Assembly: GCF_020092905.1 (NCBI RefSeq)
Contig: NZ_JAGSGB010000001.1
Coordinates: 434,001 to 498,000, forward strand
Origin: Pacificimonas aurantium
Lineage (GTDB): Bacteria; Pseudomonadota; Alphaproteobacteria; Sphingomonadales; Sphingomonadaceae
Length of the DNA: 64,000 nt
Direction of reading: 5' to 3'
The first letter of the stretch is position 1; each line of letters begins with the position of its first letter. The position numbers and the translations under genes were made by a program. Shown here one piece after another: positions 26,784 to 36,155 of the stretch. The notes under the pieces were generated by a model. It made no database searches and was not told where the DNA came from. It saw nothing but the letters and a program-made list of their open reading frames with translations.

Positions 26784-28015
26784 GCCACGACCGCCCCTTC
26801 GCCCGCGCCGACTTTCGCATGCTGTTCCTCGTCCTGTTCGTGACCGCGGCGGGCAATACCGCGCTTCAGTCGGTATTGCCTGCGATCGGACGCGAACTCG
26901 AAATCCCGGACGTCGCCATCGCAGCCATTTTCAGTGTGTCGGCGCTGATGTGGACCTTGTCCTCGCCCTTCTGGGCGCGCCAGTCGGACAAGCGCGGCCG
27001 CAAGAAGCTCGTGCTGCTGGGAATGAGCGGATATCTGGTCTCCACCGCCTTCTGCGCGCTCGTCATCCTGGGCGGGCTGGTAGGCATCCTCGGTCCGCTG
27101 CTCATCGTCATCCTGTTCGCAGCGTTCCGGTCGCTGTTCGGACTGTTCGGCAGCGCCTCCAACCCCGCCGCCCAGGCTTATGTCGCGGTGCGGACAGACC
27201 GGTCCCGTCGCACCGGAGCGCTGGCCGTTCTCGCGAGCGCGTTCGGGCTCGGAACCATCGTCGGACCGGCTCTGGCACCTTTTTTCATCTTTCCCTTCGT
27301 CGAGCTGTCGGGCCCGCTCTTCGCCTTCACCGCCATCGCGTTGGTGACCATCATTCTGGTGCAGCGCTACCTCCCGCGGGACGACCCAGCCGAAATCGAA
27401 CGGCTGCGCGTCGCCGGCGAAGGACGCAAGCGGCTGTCATGGTTCGATCCGCGCATTCGGCCCTTCGTCCTTTACGGCCTCGTCGCCGGGAACATGCAGG
27501 CCGTCCTTAGTCAGACACTCGGCTTCCACATCATCGATTCCACGGCGCTGCCGCCGACCGAGGCGCAGACCTTCATCGGCCTCGCCATGATGGCAGGCGC
27601 CGGGGCCACGCTGCTCGCGCAATGGGGGCTTATTTCCATGTTCGGCATGGAGCCGCGCGACCTCTGCCGCTGGGGGGCGGTGATGGCGCTTGCCGGAACG
27701 GCAACGATGATCTTTTCCACCGACTTCTACGCGATCACCCTAAGCTTCGCGCTGGCAATGCTCGGCTATGGCTTCGCCCGGCCCGGCTTCAGTGCGGGCG
27801 CCTCTCTTGCCGTCGACATCGAGGATCAGGGCGCAGCGGCCGGCACCGTCTCGGCGGTCAACGGGGCCAGCTTCATCCTCGCGCCTACCGTGGGGGTTGC
27901 GCTCTACCAGCTTTACGAGCCGCTTCCCTATATCCTCAGCGCGGCGGTGCTCGCCGTGATGACGATCTATACGCTGCGCAGCCGGGCGATTTCCGGCGCG
28001 GCGGAGTCCGCCTAG
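26780..28015 (+). CDS. MFS transporter, DHA1 (TetA-like) drug:H+ antiporter type
   Basis: A 411-residue, twelve-helix transporter. The loop 2-3 signature FWARQSDKRGRKKLVLLGM is the MFS motif A, and FGLGTIVGPALAPF in helix 5 is close to antiporter motif C. The start is TTG at 26780, inside the overlap with the EamA gene; the next ATG (26819) would cut into helix 1. Substrate unknown. It precedes the monooxygenase gene by 37 bp, so export of that enzyme's substrate or product is possible. Confidence 0.87.
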   Translation: MSHDRPFARADFRMLFLVLFVTAAGNTALQSVLPAIGRELEIPDVAIAAIFSVSALMWTLSSPFWARQSDKRGRKKLVLLGMSGYLVSTAFCALVILGGLVGILGPLLIVILFAAFRSLFGLFGSASNPAAQAYVAVRTDRSRRTGALAVLASAFGLGTIVGPALAPFFIFPFVELSGPLFAFTAIALVTIILVQRYLPRDDPAEIERLRVAGEGRKRLSWFDPRIRPFVLYGLVAGNMQAVLSQTLGFHIIDSTALPPTEAQTFIGLAMMAGAGATLLAQWGLISMFGMEPRDLCRWGAVMALAGTATMIFSTDFYAITLSFALAMLGYGFARPGFSAGASLAVDIEDQGAAAGTVSAVNGASFILAPTVGVALYQLYEPLPYILSAAVLAVMTIYTLRSRAISGAAESA

Positions 28016-28052
28016 TCAAATTGCGCGTCCGGCGCACGGCTATGGTGCGGCT

Positions 28053-29957
28053 ATGCTGCGCAGCATGACCGAAGACATTTCCGCGCATCTGCAAGACGCC
28101 CACATTCCCTCGCTGGTATGCGCGCTGGTGCATATGACAGGCGATACGCGGTGGCTGGAGGGGCCGCAGCCGGTCTACGACTTTTTCGGTGACGGCCAGG
28201 GCGACCTGCCGCCCCATTTCGTCGATGACGTCCGCAACATGGCAGCTGCTGCGATGGAGCGTTATTGCAGCGGTGCCGGGCTTCCCCCGCAGCCCGCGCC
28301 TGCCACGATCCGGCGCATGATGGACTTCATCGCCGGAGCGGAAATCCCTGAGGACTACGTCTCCTTCCTGACCGACGAACTGCGGCTGGAGGGCGGGGAC
28401 ACCCGCAAACCCGAACCGGTGCGGACACCGCAGCGGGTCGCAGTGATCGGGGCAGGCATGTCGGGCCTGCTCGCGGCGATCCGACTGGTTCAGGCGGGTC
28501 ACGACGTCAGCATCATCGAGAAGAACGAGGATGTCGGGGGTACCTGGCTGGAAAACCGCTATCCCGGAGTGCGCGTAGACACCCCGAACCATCTCTACTC
28601 CTACAGTTTCGAGGCGAATCACGACTGGCCGCAGCATTACTCGACCGGAGATGTGCTGCTGTCCTATTTCCAGCGGGTTGCCGATAAATATGACCTGCGG
28701 CCGCTGATCCGGTTCGGGACGAGCGTCGAGGAATGTGTGTGGGACGAGGCGCGGTGCTGCTGGACCCTGCACCTGTCCGGAGAGCATGCCGGAACGCTGG
28801 ACGCCGACGCAGTAGTCAGCGCGGTCGGCCAGTTGAACCAGCCTCGCTACCCGGAGATCGAGGGCCGCGACTCCTTTGCCGGTACGGCGTTCCATTCCGC
28901 GCGCTGGCCCGACGACGTCGAACTGTCGGGAAAGCGGGTCGCCGTCATCGGCACGGGGGCAAGCGCATTCCAGTTCGTGCCGGAAATCGCCCCCGAGGCC
29001 GAACATCTGTCGGTGTTCCAGCGTACGCCGCCATGGCTCGGACCCACTGAAAATTATCATGACGAGGTCAGCCGCGGGAAGAGCTGGCTGCTCGAACATG
29101 TGCCCTTTTACGAGCGCTGGTATCGCTTCTGGCTGAACTGGACGATGACGGATGGAATTCTCGACGCCGCCCGCGCCGAGGAAGGCTGGAATGGTCCAAA
29201 GGGAACGATCGGCGCCGTAAATGCCGAGCTGCGCGAGGCTCTGGTCGGAGAAATTTCCAAACAGGTCGCCGACAAGCCGGAACTGCTGTCGGGCGTCGTG
29301 CCTGAATATCCCATCGGCGGAAAGCGCTCGCTTCGCGACAACGGCGTTTGGATCGACGCGCTAAAGCGGCCCGATGTCGATCTGGTCGAAGTGCCCATCG
29401 CGCGCATCACCGCCACTGGCATCGAAACCGAGGACGGGGTTCACCATGATGCCGATGTGCTGATCTACGGCACCGGCTTCCGGGCGAGCGACTTCCTCTC
29501 CGGGATCGAAGTAAGGGGACGGGAGGGCCATTCACTCCATGATCGCTGGCAGGGCGATGCCCGGGCCTATCTGGGAATGACCGTCCCCGACTTTCCGAAC
29601 TTCTTCATGCTGTACGGCCCGAACACGAACATCGTCGTCAATGGCTCGATCATCTTCTTCTCGGAATGCTCGGTCCGCTACGTCGTCGGCGCGCTTGCCG
29701 AACTCGACCGCCAAGGTGCTGCCGCGCTCGATGTTAAGCATTCGGTGCACGACCGGTTCAACGAACGGGTCGACGCGGAGAACGAAAAGATGGCCTGGGG
29801 ACAGCCGGGTGTTTCCAGCTGGTACAAGAATGCGAAGGGGCGGGTCAGCCAGAACTGGCCCTTCCGCCTCGTCGACTATTGGAACGCCACGCTTGCGCCA
29901 GATCCGGAAGACTTCGACTTCACGCCGGCCCGTCCGCTTCGGCAAGCCGCCGAATAG
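28053..29957 (+). CDS. Flavin monooxygenase, Baeyer-Villiger type with N-terminal extension (HAPMO-like)
   Basis: A 634-residue FAD/NADPH enzyme. The first 125 residues form an extra helical domain like that of 4-hydroxyacetophenone monooxygenase. Then come the FAD Rossmann motif GAGMSGL, the GGTWLENRYPGVRVD segment, the type I Baeyer-Villiger fingerprint FAGTAFHSARWP and a second Rossmann motif GTGASAFQ. It probably inserts oxygen next to a ketone carbonyl, giving an ester or lactone. An alternative ATG lies four codons in. No degradation gene for such an ester is visible nearby. Confidence 0.88.
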   Translation: MLRSMTEDISAHLQDAHIPSLVCALVHMTGDTRWLEGPQPVYDFFGDGQGDLPPHFVDDVRNMAAAAMERYCSGAGLPPQPAPATIRRMMDFIAGAEIPEDYVSFLTDELRLEGGDTRKPEPVRTPQRVAVIGAGMSGLLAAIRLVQAGHDVSIIEKNEDVGGTWLENRYPGVRVDTPNHLYSYSFEANHDWPQHYSTGDVLLSYFQRVADKYDLRPLIRFGTSVEECVWDEARCCWTLHLSGEHAGTLDADAVVSAVGQLNQPRYPEIEGRDSFAGTAFHSARWPDDVELSGKRVAVIGTGASAFQFVPEIAPEAEHLSVFQRTPPWLGPTENYHDEVSRGKSWLLEHVPFYERWYRFWLNWTMTDGILDAARAEEGWNGPKGTIGAVNAELREALVGEISKQVADKPELLSGVVPEYPIGGKRSLRDNGVWIDALKRPDVDLVEVPIARITATGIETEDGVHHDADVLIYGTGFRASDFLSGIEVRGREGHSLHDRWQGDARAYLGMTVPDFPNFFMLYGPNTNIVVNGSIIFFSECSVRYVVGALAELDRQGAAALDVKHSVHDRFNERVDAENEKMAWGQPGVSSWYKNAKGRVSQNWPFRLVDYWNATLAPDPEDFDFTPARPLRQAAE

Positions 29958-29991
29958 TCGCAAAGACGAGGGCGGGCCCGGCGCCGAATGT

Positions 29992-30306
29992 CTATCGCGA
30001 GGCGGTCGGCCTCTGCTCGAACCCGGCAACGCACAGCTCGTCCGTAGCCGCGCGGTCCAGTCCCGACACGCCTGCGGCGGGCGGACCCGCGCGCATGCGC
30101 TCGGCCAGCGCCTCTACTGCATGCGCCGTGCCGCACAGCAGCGCCTGCACCGTCCCATCCTCCATGTTGCGGACCCAGCCGGACACGCCGGCCTCCTTTG
30201 CCGCCCGTACGGTCCAGGCGCGATAGCCCACACCCTGCACGCGGCCGCGGACCGTCAGCCGCTCGCAGCGCTCAAACGTCGTCGGCGGATTCGAACTCTT
30301 CGACAT
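29992..30306 (-). CDS. acyP: Acylphosphatase
   Basis: A 104-residue enzyme that hydrolyses carboxyl-phosphate bonds such as those of acetyl-phosphate or 1,3-bisphosphoglycerate. The conserved GRVQGVGYRAW loop with the phosphate-binding arginine and GWVRNMEDGTV with the catalytic asparagine are present. The N-terminal 14 residues extend the usual 90-residue domain. The ATG lies 35 nt inside the end of the symporter gene, an unusually long overlap, and no better start exists before the catalytic loop. Confidence 0.92.
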   Translation of the reverse strand: MSKSSNPPTTFERCERLTVRGRVQGVGYRAWTVRAAKEAGVSGWVRNMEDGTVQALLCGTAHAVEALAERMRAGPPAAGVSGLDRAATDELCVAGFEQRPTASR

Positions 30307-31513
30307 CGATCTCGTCCATCATGTGCCCAACCGCCACGGCAACCGTTGCGTCGCCCGTGATGTTCGTCATCGTGCGCATCATGTCCATGATCCTGTCGAT
30401 GCCTGCCACGAGAGCGATGGTTTCAAGTGGCACGCCGGCAACGCCGAACACCAGGCTCATCATGATCAGCCCCGCGCCCGGTACGCCGGCCGCGCCCACG
30501 GACCCAAGCGTCGCCGTGATTGCGACGAGAATATATTCGGTCACTCCCAGGGTCACGCCGAAGGCCTGCGCACCGAAAAGCGTCGCCAGCCCCAGGTACA
30601 TCGCCGTTCCGTTCATGTTGACCGTGGCGCCCAGGGCGACGACGAAGCTGGAGACGGATTTCGAGACGCCGAGATTTCGCTGCACGCAGCGAAGCGTGAC
30701 GGGCAGGGTCGCGTTGGAACTTGCCGTCGAATAGGCCACCGCCTGCGCATCGACGATGCCCCGGAAGAAGTCGACTATGTGAAGGTTCTTCGTCAGCAGC
30801 TTGATGACGAGCGGATAGATGATGAGGATGATCAACCCGCATCCGAAATAGTTGAGCGCCAGCAGCTTCGCGAGCGGCAGCAGCGCTTCCAGACCCAGCG
30901 AGCCGGCGACCCATGCAATGAGGGCGAAGACGCCGAAGGGCGTCAGCTCCATGACCAGGATCGTCATTTTCTGCATGACGGTGGAGCCTGCATCCATCGC
31001 CTTGGTCATCGGGGCGCCGTCCTCGCCCGCCATCAGGATACCGATGCCGAACAGGATAGCGAAGACGATCAGGGGGAGGACATCGGTGTTCACCATCACT
31101 TCGACGGGATTTCCCGGGACCATGCCCAGAATCATGTCGATGGCCGTCGTCTCCTGAGGTTCGGGAACCACGGTTCCCGCCGGAAGGCTGATGTCGAGAC
31201 CCGCGCCCGGAGCGATGACGGTGCCCAGCGTCAGGCCCAGGATGACCGACGCGGCGCCCGTCGCCAGGAACAGCAGGATGGCGCGCCCGCCGACCGAGCC
31301 CAGCTTCCTCAGGTCGCCGATCGCCGCGACGCCGGCCACCAGGGAAAAGAAGATCAGCGGCACGACCAGCATCTTGATCGCCTTGATGAACAGGTCGCCG
31401 ATCCATTTGATCGACTCCGCCTCCGGACCCCAGATCAGACCGGTGATGACCCCCAGAATCAGCGCACCGATGACGCGCTGCCACAACGGAATGCGGAACC
31501 AGGCCTTGATCAT
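30272..31513 (-). CDS. Dicarboxylate/amino acid:cation symporter (DAACS, GltP/DctA family)
   Basis: A 413-residue inner-membrane symporter. The ATG at 31513 gives the family start MIKAWFRIPLWQRVIGALILG. The re-entrant loop serines (YSTASSNATLPVTLRC) and the NMNGTAMYLGLATLFGAQ motif of helix 7 are clear. It takes up C4-dicarboxylates, glutamate or aspartate with Na+ or H+; the exact substrate is uncertain. The C-terminus is acidic (MDEIDVEEFESADDV). It is divergent from the SDR gene at 31641. Confidence 0.92.
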   Translation of the reverse strand: MIKAWFRIPLWQRVIGALILGVITGLIWGPEAESIKWIGDLFIKAIKMLVVPLIFFSLVAGVAAIGDLRKLGSVGGRAILLFLATGAASVILGLTLGTVIAPGAGLDISLPAGTVVPEPQETTAIDMILGMVPGNPVEVMVNTDVLPLIVFAILFGIGILMAGEDGAPMTKAMDAGSTVMQKMTILVMELTPFGVFALIAWVAGSLGLEALLPLAKLLALNYFGCGLIILIIYPLVIKLLTKNLHIVDFFRGIVDAQAVAYSTASSNATLPVTLRCVQRNLGVSKSVSSFVVALGATVNMNGTAMYLGLATLFGAQAFGVTLGVTEYILVAITATLGSVGAAGVPGAGLIMMSLVFGVAGVPLETIALVAGIDRIMDMMRTMTNITGDATVAVAVGHMMDEIDVEEFESADDV

Positions 31514-31589
31514 GTACGGCGCCCCCCAACTCGGCACGAACTGCTGTGACGGCTTTCCTTGGCCGGGACGGCCTCGCAACGCAACGGTG

Positions 31590-31614
31590 GGAAGGACCAC
31601 AGGCTCGGTCCGTT
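31590..31614 (+). promoter_or_regulatory. Possible EcfG (general stress) promoter of the SDR gene
   Basis: GGAAG, 17 bases, GTT: one mismatch from the alphaproteobacterial EcfG consensus GGAAC-N16-17-GTT, 27 bases before the SDR start. The downstream gene is of a type often stress-induced in this group. The match is short and could be chance. Confidence 0.28.
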
Positions 31615-31640
31615 CGTTGAGGAGCGAAGAAGGAGCCTCA

Positions 31641-32522
31641 ATGACCGACACCGCCCCGCCCTCCGCACCGAGCCCGAAACAGCCCCCTACGTCGGAGGAG
31701 CCTGGCCTCCCCGGCGATGAGAACCGCATGCAGGACAAGCCCGACTGGCACCCGCGCTACCCCGGATCGGGCAGGCTGGTCGGCAAGACCGCCATTATCA
31801 CCGGCGGGGACAGCGGTATCGGCCGGGCCGTCGCGGTCCTGTTCGCACGCGAAGGGGCGAATGTGGCTCTCGTCTACCTCTCCGAGCATGAGGACGCCAC
31901 GCGAACCAAGGCACTGTGCGAGGAGGAAGGCGCAAATGCGATCGCGATTGCCGGCGACTTGGGCGCAAAGGCGTTTGCTCAGGATGTGGTTGGGCAGACC
32001 GTCTCGGCATTCGGCTCTCTCGACATTCTCGTCAACAATGCCGGCGAACAGCATCCCGACGAGGCTGTGGAGGATATCACCGAGGAGCAGCTCCGCCGCA
32101 CGTTCCAGACCAACATCTTTTCGATGTTCTTCATGACGCAGGCTGCGCGCCCGCACCTCTCACGGGGCGCCGCCATCGTGAACTGCACCAGCGTAACGAT
32201 GTACAAGGGCTCGCCCGAACTGCTGGACTATTCCAGCACGAAGGGAGCGATAACCGCCTTTACACGCAGCCTGGCGGCAAACCTCGTCGACGACGGCATA
32301 CGGGTAAACGCCGTCGCGCCGGGGCCGATCTGGACACCGCTAAACCCATCGGGCGGCAAACCGCCGGAGGAAATCCCGGACTTCGGCGAGAATACGCCCA
32401 TGGGCCGCCCCGGGCAGCCGAACGAAGTCGCGCCTGCCTTTCTCTTTCTGGCATGCGAGGATTCGTCATACATGTCCGGGCAGGTACTGCATCCGAACGG
32501 AGGCGTGGTCGTCGGCAGCTAG
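31641..32522 (+). CDS. SDR family oxidoreductase (YghA/YhdF general-stress type)
   Basis: A 293-residue short-chain dehydrogenase. A 50-residue Pro-rich N-terminal extension ([14 protein letters not shown], then [17 protein letters not shown]) is typical of the YghA/YhdF group. NAD(P) binding is shown by [10 protein letters not shown], then NNAGEQHP, and the active site by Ser (NCTS) and YSSTK. The ATG follows AAGGAG at ideal spacing. The stop codon overlaps that of the converging LLM gene in the palindrome CTAG. Confidence 0.92.
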   Translation: MTDTAPPSAPSPKQPPTSEEPGLPGDENRMQDKPDWHPRYPGSGRLVGKTAIITGGDSGIGRAVAVLFAREGANVALVYLSEHEDATRTKALCEEEGANAIAIAGDLGAKAFAQDVVGQTVSAFGSLDILVNNAGEQHPDEAVEDITEEQLRRTFQTNIFSMFFMTQAARPHLSRGAAIVNCTSVTMYKGSPELLDYSSTKGAITAFTRSLAANLVDDGIRVNAVAPGPIWTPLNPSGGKPPEEIPDFGENTPMGRPGQPNEVAPAFLFLACEDSSYMSGQVLHPNGGVVVGS

Positions 32523-33517
32523 GCGGCCTCTGCCCGCGCCAGCTCTTCGCGCACCTGTGCCGCCAGCTCGAAGCTGCGGACCCGCTTTTCGAAATCATGC
32601 ACCGAGGCCGAGATGATGAGTTCATCCGCGCCCGTCTCGTCTGCAAATGCCTGAACGGCCTTCGCGACGGTCGCCGGCGCGCCGATGGCGCTGGCCGAGA
32701 GAACCGCCGAAAGGCGCGCGCGGGCATCCGCCGGCAAATCCTTTTCATAGTCCTTCACCGGCGCGGGCAGTTTGCCCGGCATCCCTCGCCCAAGGTTGAC
32801 GAACGCCTGAAGCAGCGAGGTCGCGAGATACTGCGCTTCTTCGTCAGTGTCGGCGGCGACGATGTTGAAGCCAAGCATGGCATAGGGCTTGTCGAGGTAG
32901 CGGCTGGGCTGGAACCGTTCCCGGTAGACTTCCAGAGCCTGATGCATCGCCTGCGGCGCGAAGTGGCTGGCGAAGGCGTAGGGGAGACCGAAGTGCGCGG
33001 CGACCTGTGCGCCGTAGAGACTTGAGCCCAGGATCCAGACGGGAACCTCGGCGCCCTCGCCCGGCACCGCCTTTACCGGCCCGCGTCCTTCGAAATAGGC
33101 AAGCAGTTCAGCAACGTCCTGGGGGAACCTCTCCGCAGCTGCATAGAGATCGCGCTTCATCGCCTGCGCCACCTTCCCGTCGGAGCCCGGCGCCCTGCCG
33201 AGCCCCAGGTCGATACGCCCGGGATGAATGGCGTCGAGCGTGCCGAATTGTTCGGCAATGAGCAGCGGCGCGTGATTGGGCAGCATGACACCGCCCGCCC
33301 CGACACGGATCCGTTCCGTCCCGGCAGCTACATGTGCGATCGCCACGGAGGTCGCCGCGCTCGCAATGCCCTCCATGCCGTGATGCTCGGCGAGCCAGAA
33401 GCGGTTGTAGCCAAGCGCTTCGGCTTTCTGCGCGAGGGTTCGCGAGTTGAGCAGCGCCGTGCGAGCATCGCTGCCCTCTACCACCGGGGAAAGATCGAGA
33501 ACCGAAAAGGGAATCAT
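32519..33517 (-). CDS. LLM-class flavin-dependent oxidoreductase (luciferase-like, YhbW type)
   Basis: A 332-residue luciferase-like monooxygenase. The start [15 protein letters not shown], the [10 protein letters not shown] segment, the [13 protein letters not shown] strand and [11 protein letters not shown] match the single-subunit LLM proteins with FMN-type cofactors. Substrate unknown. The ATG overlaps the dapB stop (ATGA), so it is translated after dapB. It ends against the SDR gene with overlapping TAG stops. Confidence 0.9.
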   Translation of the reverse strand: MIPFSVLDLSPVVEGSDARTALLNSRTLAQKAEALGYNRFWLAEHHGMEGIASAATSVAIAHVAAGTERIRVGAGGVMLPNHAPLLIAEQFGTLDAIHPGRIDLGLGRAPGSDGKVAQAMKRDLYAAAERFPQDVAELLAYFEGRGPVKAVPGEGAEVPVWILGSSLYGAQVAAHFGLPYAFASHFAPQAMHQALEVYRERFQPSRYLDKPYAMLGFNIVAADTDEEAQYLATSLLQAFVNLGRGMPGKLPAPVKDYEKDLPADARARLSAVLSASAIGAPATVAKAVQAFADETGADELIISASVHDFEKRVRSFELAAQVREELARAEAA

Positions 33518-34299
33518 AAGCCGAGGACATCCTCCATCGTGTACCGGCCCGGCTCTTTCCCGCTGATCCAAAGGGCCGCGCGTATCGCGCCGCGAGCGAA
33601 AATCTCGCGGCTTTCCGCACGGTGACCGAGTTCGAGCCGCTCGCCGTCTGTTGCAAAGACGATGTGGTGATCGCCGGCCACCGATCCACCCCTCAGCGCG
33701 GCAAAGCCGATCTCGCCCGCCTTGCGCTTCGCATCCGCGCCGTCCCGTCCGCGCGCCGATACGGCGGCAAGGTCGACGCCCCGCCCATCGGCGGCCGCCT
33801 CGCCCAGGACCAAAGCGGTGCCGGACGGCGCGTCGACCTTGTGCCGGTGATGCATCTCGACGATCTCGATGTCCCAGTCGTCGCCGAGGCGCCGGGCCGT
33901 TTCGGTCACCAACGCCTTCAGCATCGTGACCCCCAAGCTGGTATTTGCCGTCTGCAGTACGGCGATGTCGCGCGCGGCCCGGTCGATCATGTCGTGATGC
34001 TCGCCGCCAAGGCCGGTAGTCCCGATAACGAGAGCGGCCTTCCCATCGATGGCGGCGTCCAGATTGGCCTGCAGCGCTGCGGGCGCCGTAAAGTCCACCA
34101 GAACATCGCACTGATGCGCAAGCGCAGAGGTATTGGCACAAATCGTCAGATCGCCTGCGCCCAGCTCTCGTCCGACGGCCGGATGACCTGCGGCTTCGGC
34201 GGCGCCGCCCAGCACTGCCCCCTCGGTGGCGCCAAGTTCTGCGAGAATCGTCTCGCCCATACGTCCGCCTGCGCCCAATACGCCGATGCGACTTGCCAC
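33514..34299 (-). CDS. dapB: 4-hydroxy-tetrahydrodipicolinate reductase
   Basis: A 261-residue enzyme of the diaminopimelate/lysine pathway, reducing the dehydrated dipicolinate intermediate with NAD(P)H in the cytoplasm. The NAD(P)-binding motif VLGAGGRMG lies at residues 7-15, VGTT-like IGTTG at about 92, and the catalytic/substrate motif [15 protein letters not shown] at 148-162 contains the key histidines and Lys154. The length is normal. Divergent from the sirtuin gene. Confidence 0.96.
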   Translation of the reverse strand: MASRIGVLGAGGRMGETILAELGATEGAVLGGAAEAAGHPAVGRELGAGDLTICANTSALAHQCDVLVDFTAPAALQANLDAAIDGKAALVIGTTGLGGEHHDMIDRAARDIAVLQTANTSLGVTMLKALVTETARRLGDDWDIEIVEMHHRHKVDAPSGTALVLGEAAADGRGVDLAAVSARGRDGADAKRKAGEIGFAALRGGSVAGDHHIVFATDGERLELGHRAESREIFARGAIRAALWISGKEPGRYTMEDVLGL

Positions 34300-34358
34300 T
34301 CGCGCCTCTCTTCCTAGGGATGTCCGCTGTCAAAGCGTCGAGGATGAAGGAACGGACT

Positions 34359-35063
34359 GTGAGCGACAAGCCGCGATCCATCGTCATACTTACCGGGGCC
34401 GGGGTCTCAGCCGAATCGGGCGTGCCCACTTTCCGGGGGCCTGACGGGCTATGGGAAGGTCACCGGGTCGAGGAGGTCGCGACACCTGAAGCCTTTCGGC
34501 GCGATCCGGATCTCGTCCTCAAATTCTACGACGCGCGCCGCGCAGCGCTCGAGACGGTGGAACCGAATGCGGCGCACGCCGCGCTGGGACGGCTGGATGC
34601 GGAGTTCGGCGGCGAACTGCTGATCGTCACACAGAATGTCGACGACCTTCACGAGCGCGGCGGGGCAAAGCGGCTGCGCCACATGCACGGCGAACTGAAG
34701 CGCGCCCGCTGCACGGCCTGCGGCGCGCGCCAGCAGGCTCCGCAAACACTGATCGACCGGCCGGCCTGCTCCTCCTGCGAAGCCACGGGGCACCTGCGGC
34801 CCGACATCGTCTGGTTCGGCGAAATGCCGTTTCATATGGAGGAAATCGATCGCGCACTGGAGCGGGCCGACCTGTTCGTCTCCATCGGCACGTCGGGGGC
34901 GGTCTACCCGGCAGCCGGCTTCGTCCGCATCGCCTCCGGGCATGGCGCGCGAACGCTCGAAATGAACCTCGATCCGTCCGAAGGCACCTTCTACTTCGAC
35001 GAGGCGCGGCATGGACCGGCCGGCCAGCTCGTCCCGGCCTGGGTCGAGGAAATCCTCTCCTAG
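34359..35063 (+). CDS. cobB: NAD-dependent protein deacylase, sirtuin class III (CobB-like)
   Basis: A 234-residue sirtuin removing acyl groups from lysines with NAD+. Present are [15 protein letters not shown], the TQNVDDLH motif, catalytic His in HMHGEL, and a zinc site built from CTAC and CSSC. The FYDARR sequence carries the Tyr-x-x-Arg pair that binds succinyl/malonyl groups, so desuccinylation is likely as well as deacetylation. I chose GTG at 34359 because AAGGA lies eight bases upstream; an ATG at 34344 is poorly placed for ribosome binding. Confidence 0.92.
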   Translation: MSDKPRSIVILTGAGVSAESGVPTFRGPDGLWEGHRVEEVATPEAFRRDPDLVLKFYDARRAALETVEPNAAHAALGRLDAEFGGELLIVTQNVDDLHERGGAKRLRHMHGELKRARCTACGARQQAPQTLIDRPACSSCEATGHLRPDIVWFGEMPFHMEEIDRALERADLFVSIGTSGAVYPAAGFVRIASGHGARTLEMNLDPSEGTFYFDEARHGPAGQLVPAWVEEILS

Positions 35064-35100
35064 CCGAACACCCGCTCGATCAACCTGGGACCTGAAAACG

Positions 35101-36064
35101 TCAGTCGCCGTCGCGCAGTTCGACCAGTTCGGATACCATCCGCGACCGCTGGGCCCTGGCACTGCGATCGCGGTCGACCGCGTAAATGGCCTGCAGGACG
35201 GAATAATCCCAGGGGCTCAGTTGCTGCGCCCCGTCTTCTTCGAACAGGCCGAGCACACTGCCGCGCGAGGGCGGGATTTCGATCCCGAACTCGGCGAGCG
35301 TTACCAGCGCGGCATGATCTGCCAGCCCACGCAGCGGCAAATCCCCGACCTGCTCTAGGTCTATGACAGCCGAGGCCGCGCGCAGCGTCCGGCGACCGCC
35401 CTCCGAAAGCAGGGTGGAGGTCCATCTCTTCCCGAAGGTCGTGCCTTCGCGCGCGCCGAGTACCGATTTCCCGGACGACGTTCGACCTATGAACGCCGGC
35501 TGTTCGGACATCAGCCGCCGTCCGTTTTCGCCGCGCCGCTCGATAACGTACCACCAGCGGATCGGGCGGCCCGGTGCGAACAGGGCGTCCCGCTTCGTCG
35601 GCGGTACATCCGCAAATAGGCTCGGGCGGCTAGTCTTCATCACGCGGAGGTCTTCATCCGGGTCGTGCGAGAACAGGACCGACAGGTTCGGCGAACAGTC
35701 CTGTCCGGCGAGACCGGCACCAAGCGATTCGGCAATCAGCTGGATACGCCTCGCGACGGCATCCGATTCGGCAGCCGTCAGACCATAAACCTGTGCGCAG
35801 ATAGGGCGATGCCAACGGGCCACCTGGCGATCGTAGAGCGTCAGGCCGAGCTCCCTCACAAGTGCACGAGCGGTCGCGGCGGTCTCCTCGGCAGCCCGCT
35901 TTCCCTCGATGACGATCTCGTCCTCATTCGCGGCGCTGGCCGTCTCACCGGTCACGGTCGAGATGGCGAGGATCAAAAGAAACCGGTCACGGTCGAGATG
36001 GCGAGGATCAAAAGAAACCGGTCACGGTCGAGATGGCGAGGATCAAAAGAAACAGGACCCGCAC
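35101..36064 (-). pseudogene. Hypothetical secreted protein gene, frameshifted by a 35-bp tandem triplication
   Basis: A GTG at 36064-36062 has a strong ribosome-binding site (GGGGAGGAG, eight bases upstream) and opens a good signal peptide, MRVLFLLILAISTVTG. The third copy of a 35-bp repeat (plus-strand order) encodes that peptide; two further copies then follow, adding 70 bp, so translation stops after 18 residues at 36008. With a single copy the reading frame would be open for 297 residues: signal peptide ending ...ETASA-A, then DEIVIEGKRAAEE and a 260-residue domain I do not recognise (WHRPICAQVYGL, VMKTSRPSLFAD, FAPGRPIRWWYV). The body of the gene has no other damage and keeps normal codon use, which suggests recent or reversible inactivation. 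As it stands only a weak TTG at 35976 could start it. Confidence 0.72.
35948..36052. repeat. Three perfect tandem copies of a 35-bp unit
   Basis: Copies at 35948-35982, 35983-36017 and 36018-36052 are identical; the period holds over 35947-36053. The unit starts CCGGTCACGGTCGAGATGG on the plus strand and ends in AGAAA. Because 35 is not a multiple of three, each copy-number change shifts the frame of the gene it lies in. Confidence 0.97.
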
Positions 36065-36155
36065 GATGATGACTCCTCCCCGTTTCCCCGCTTTCAGTCC
36101 ACTCACGAAGACAGAATTGCGGCGACCGGGCCGGAGATCAAAGGGAACGTCCCAC

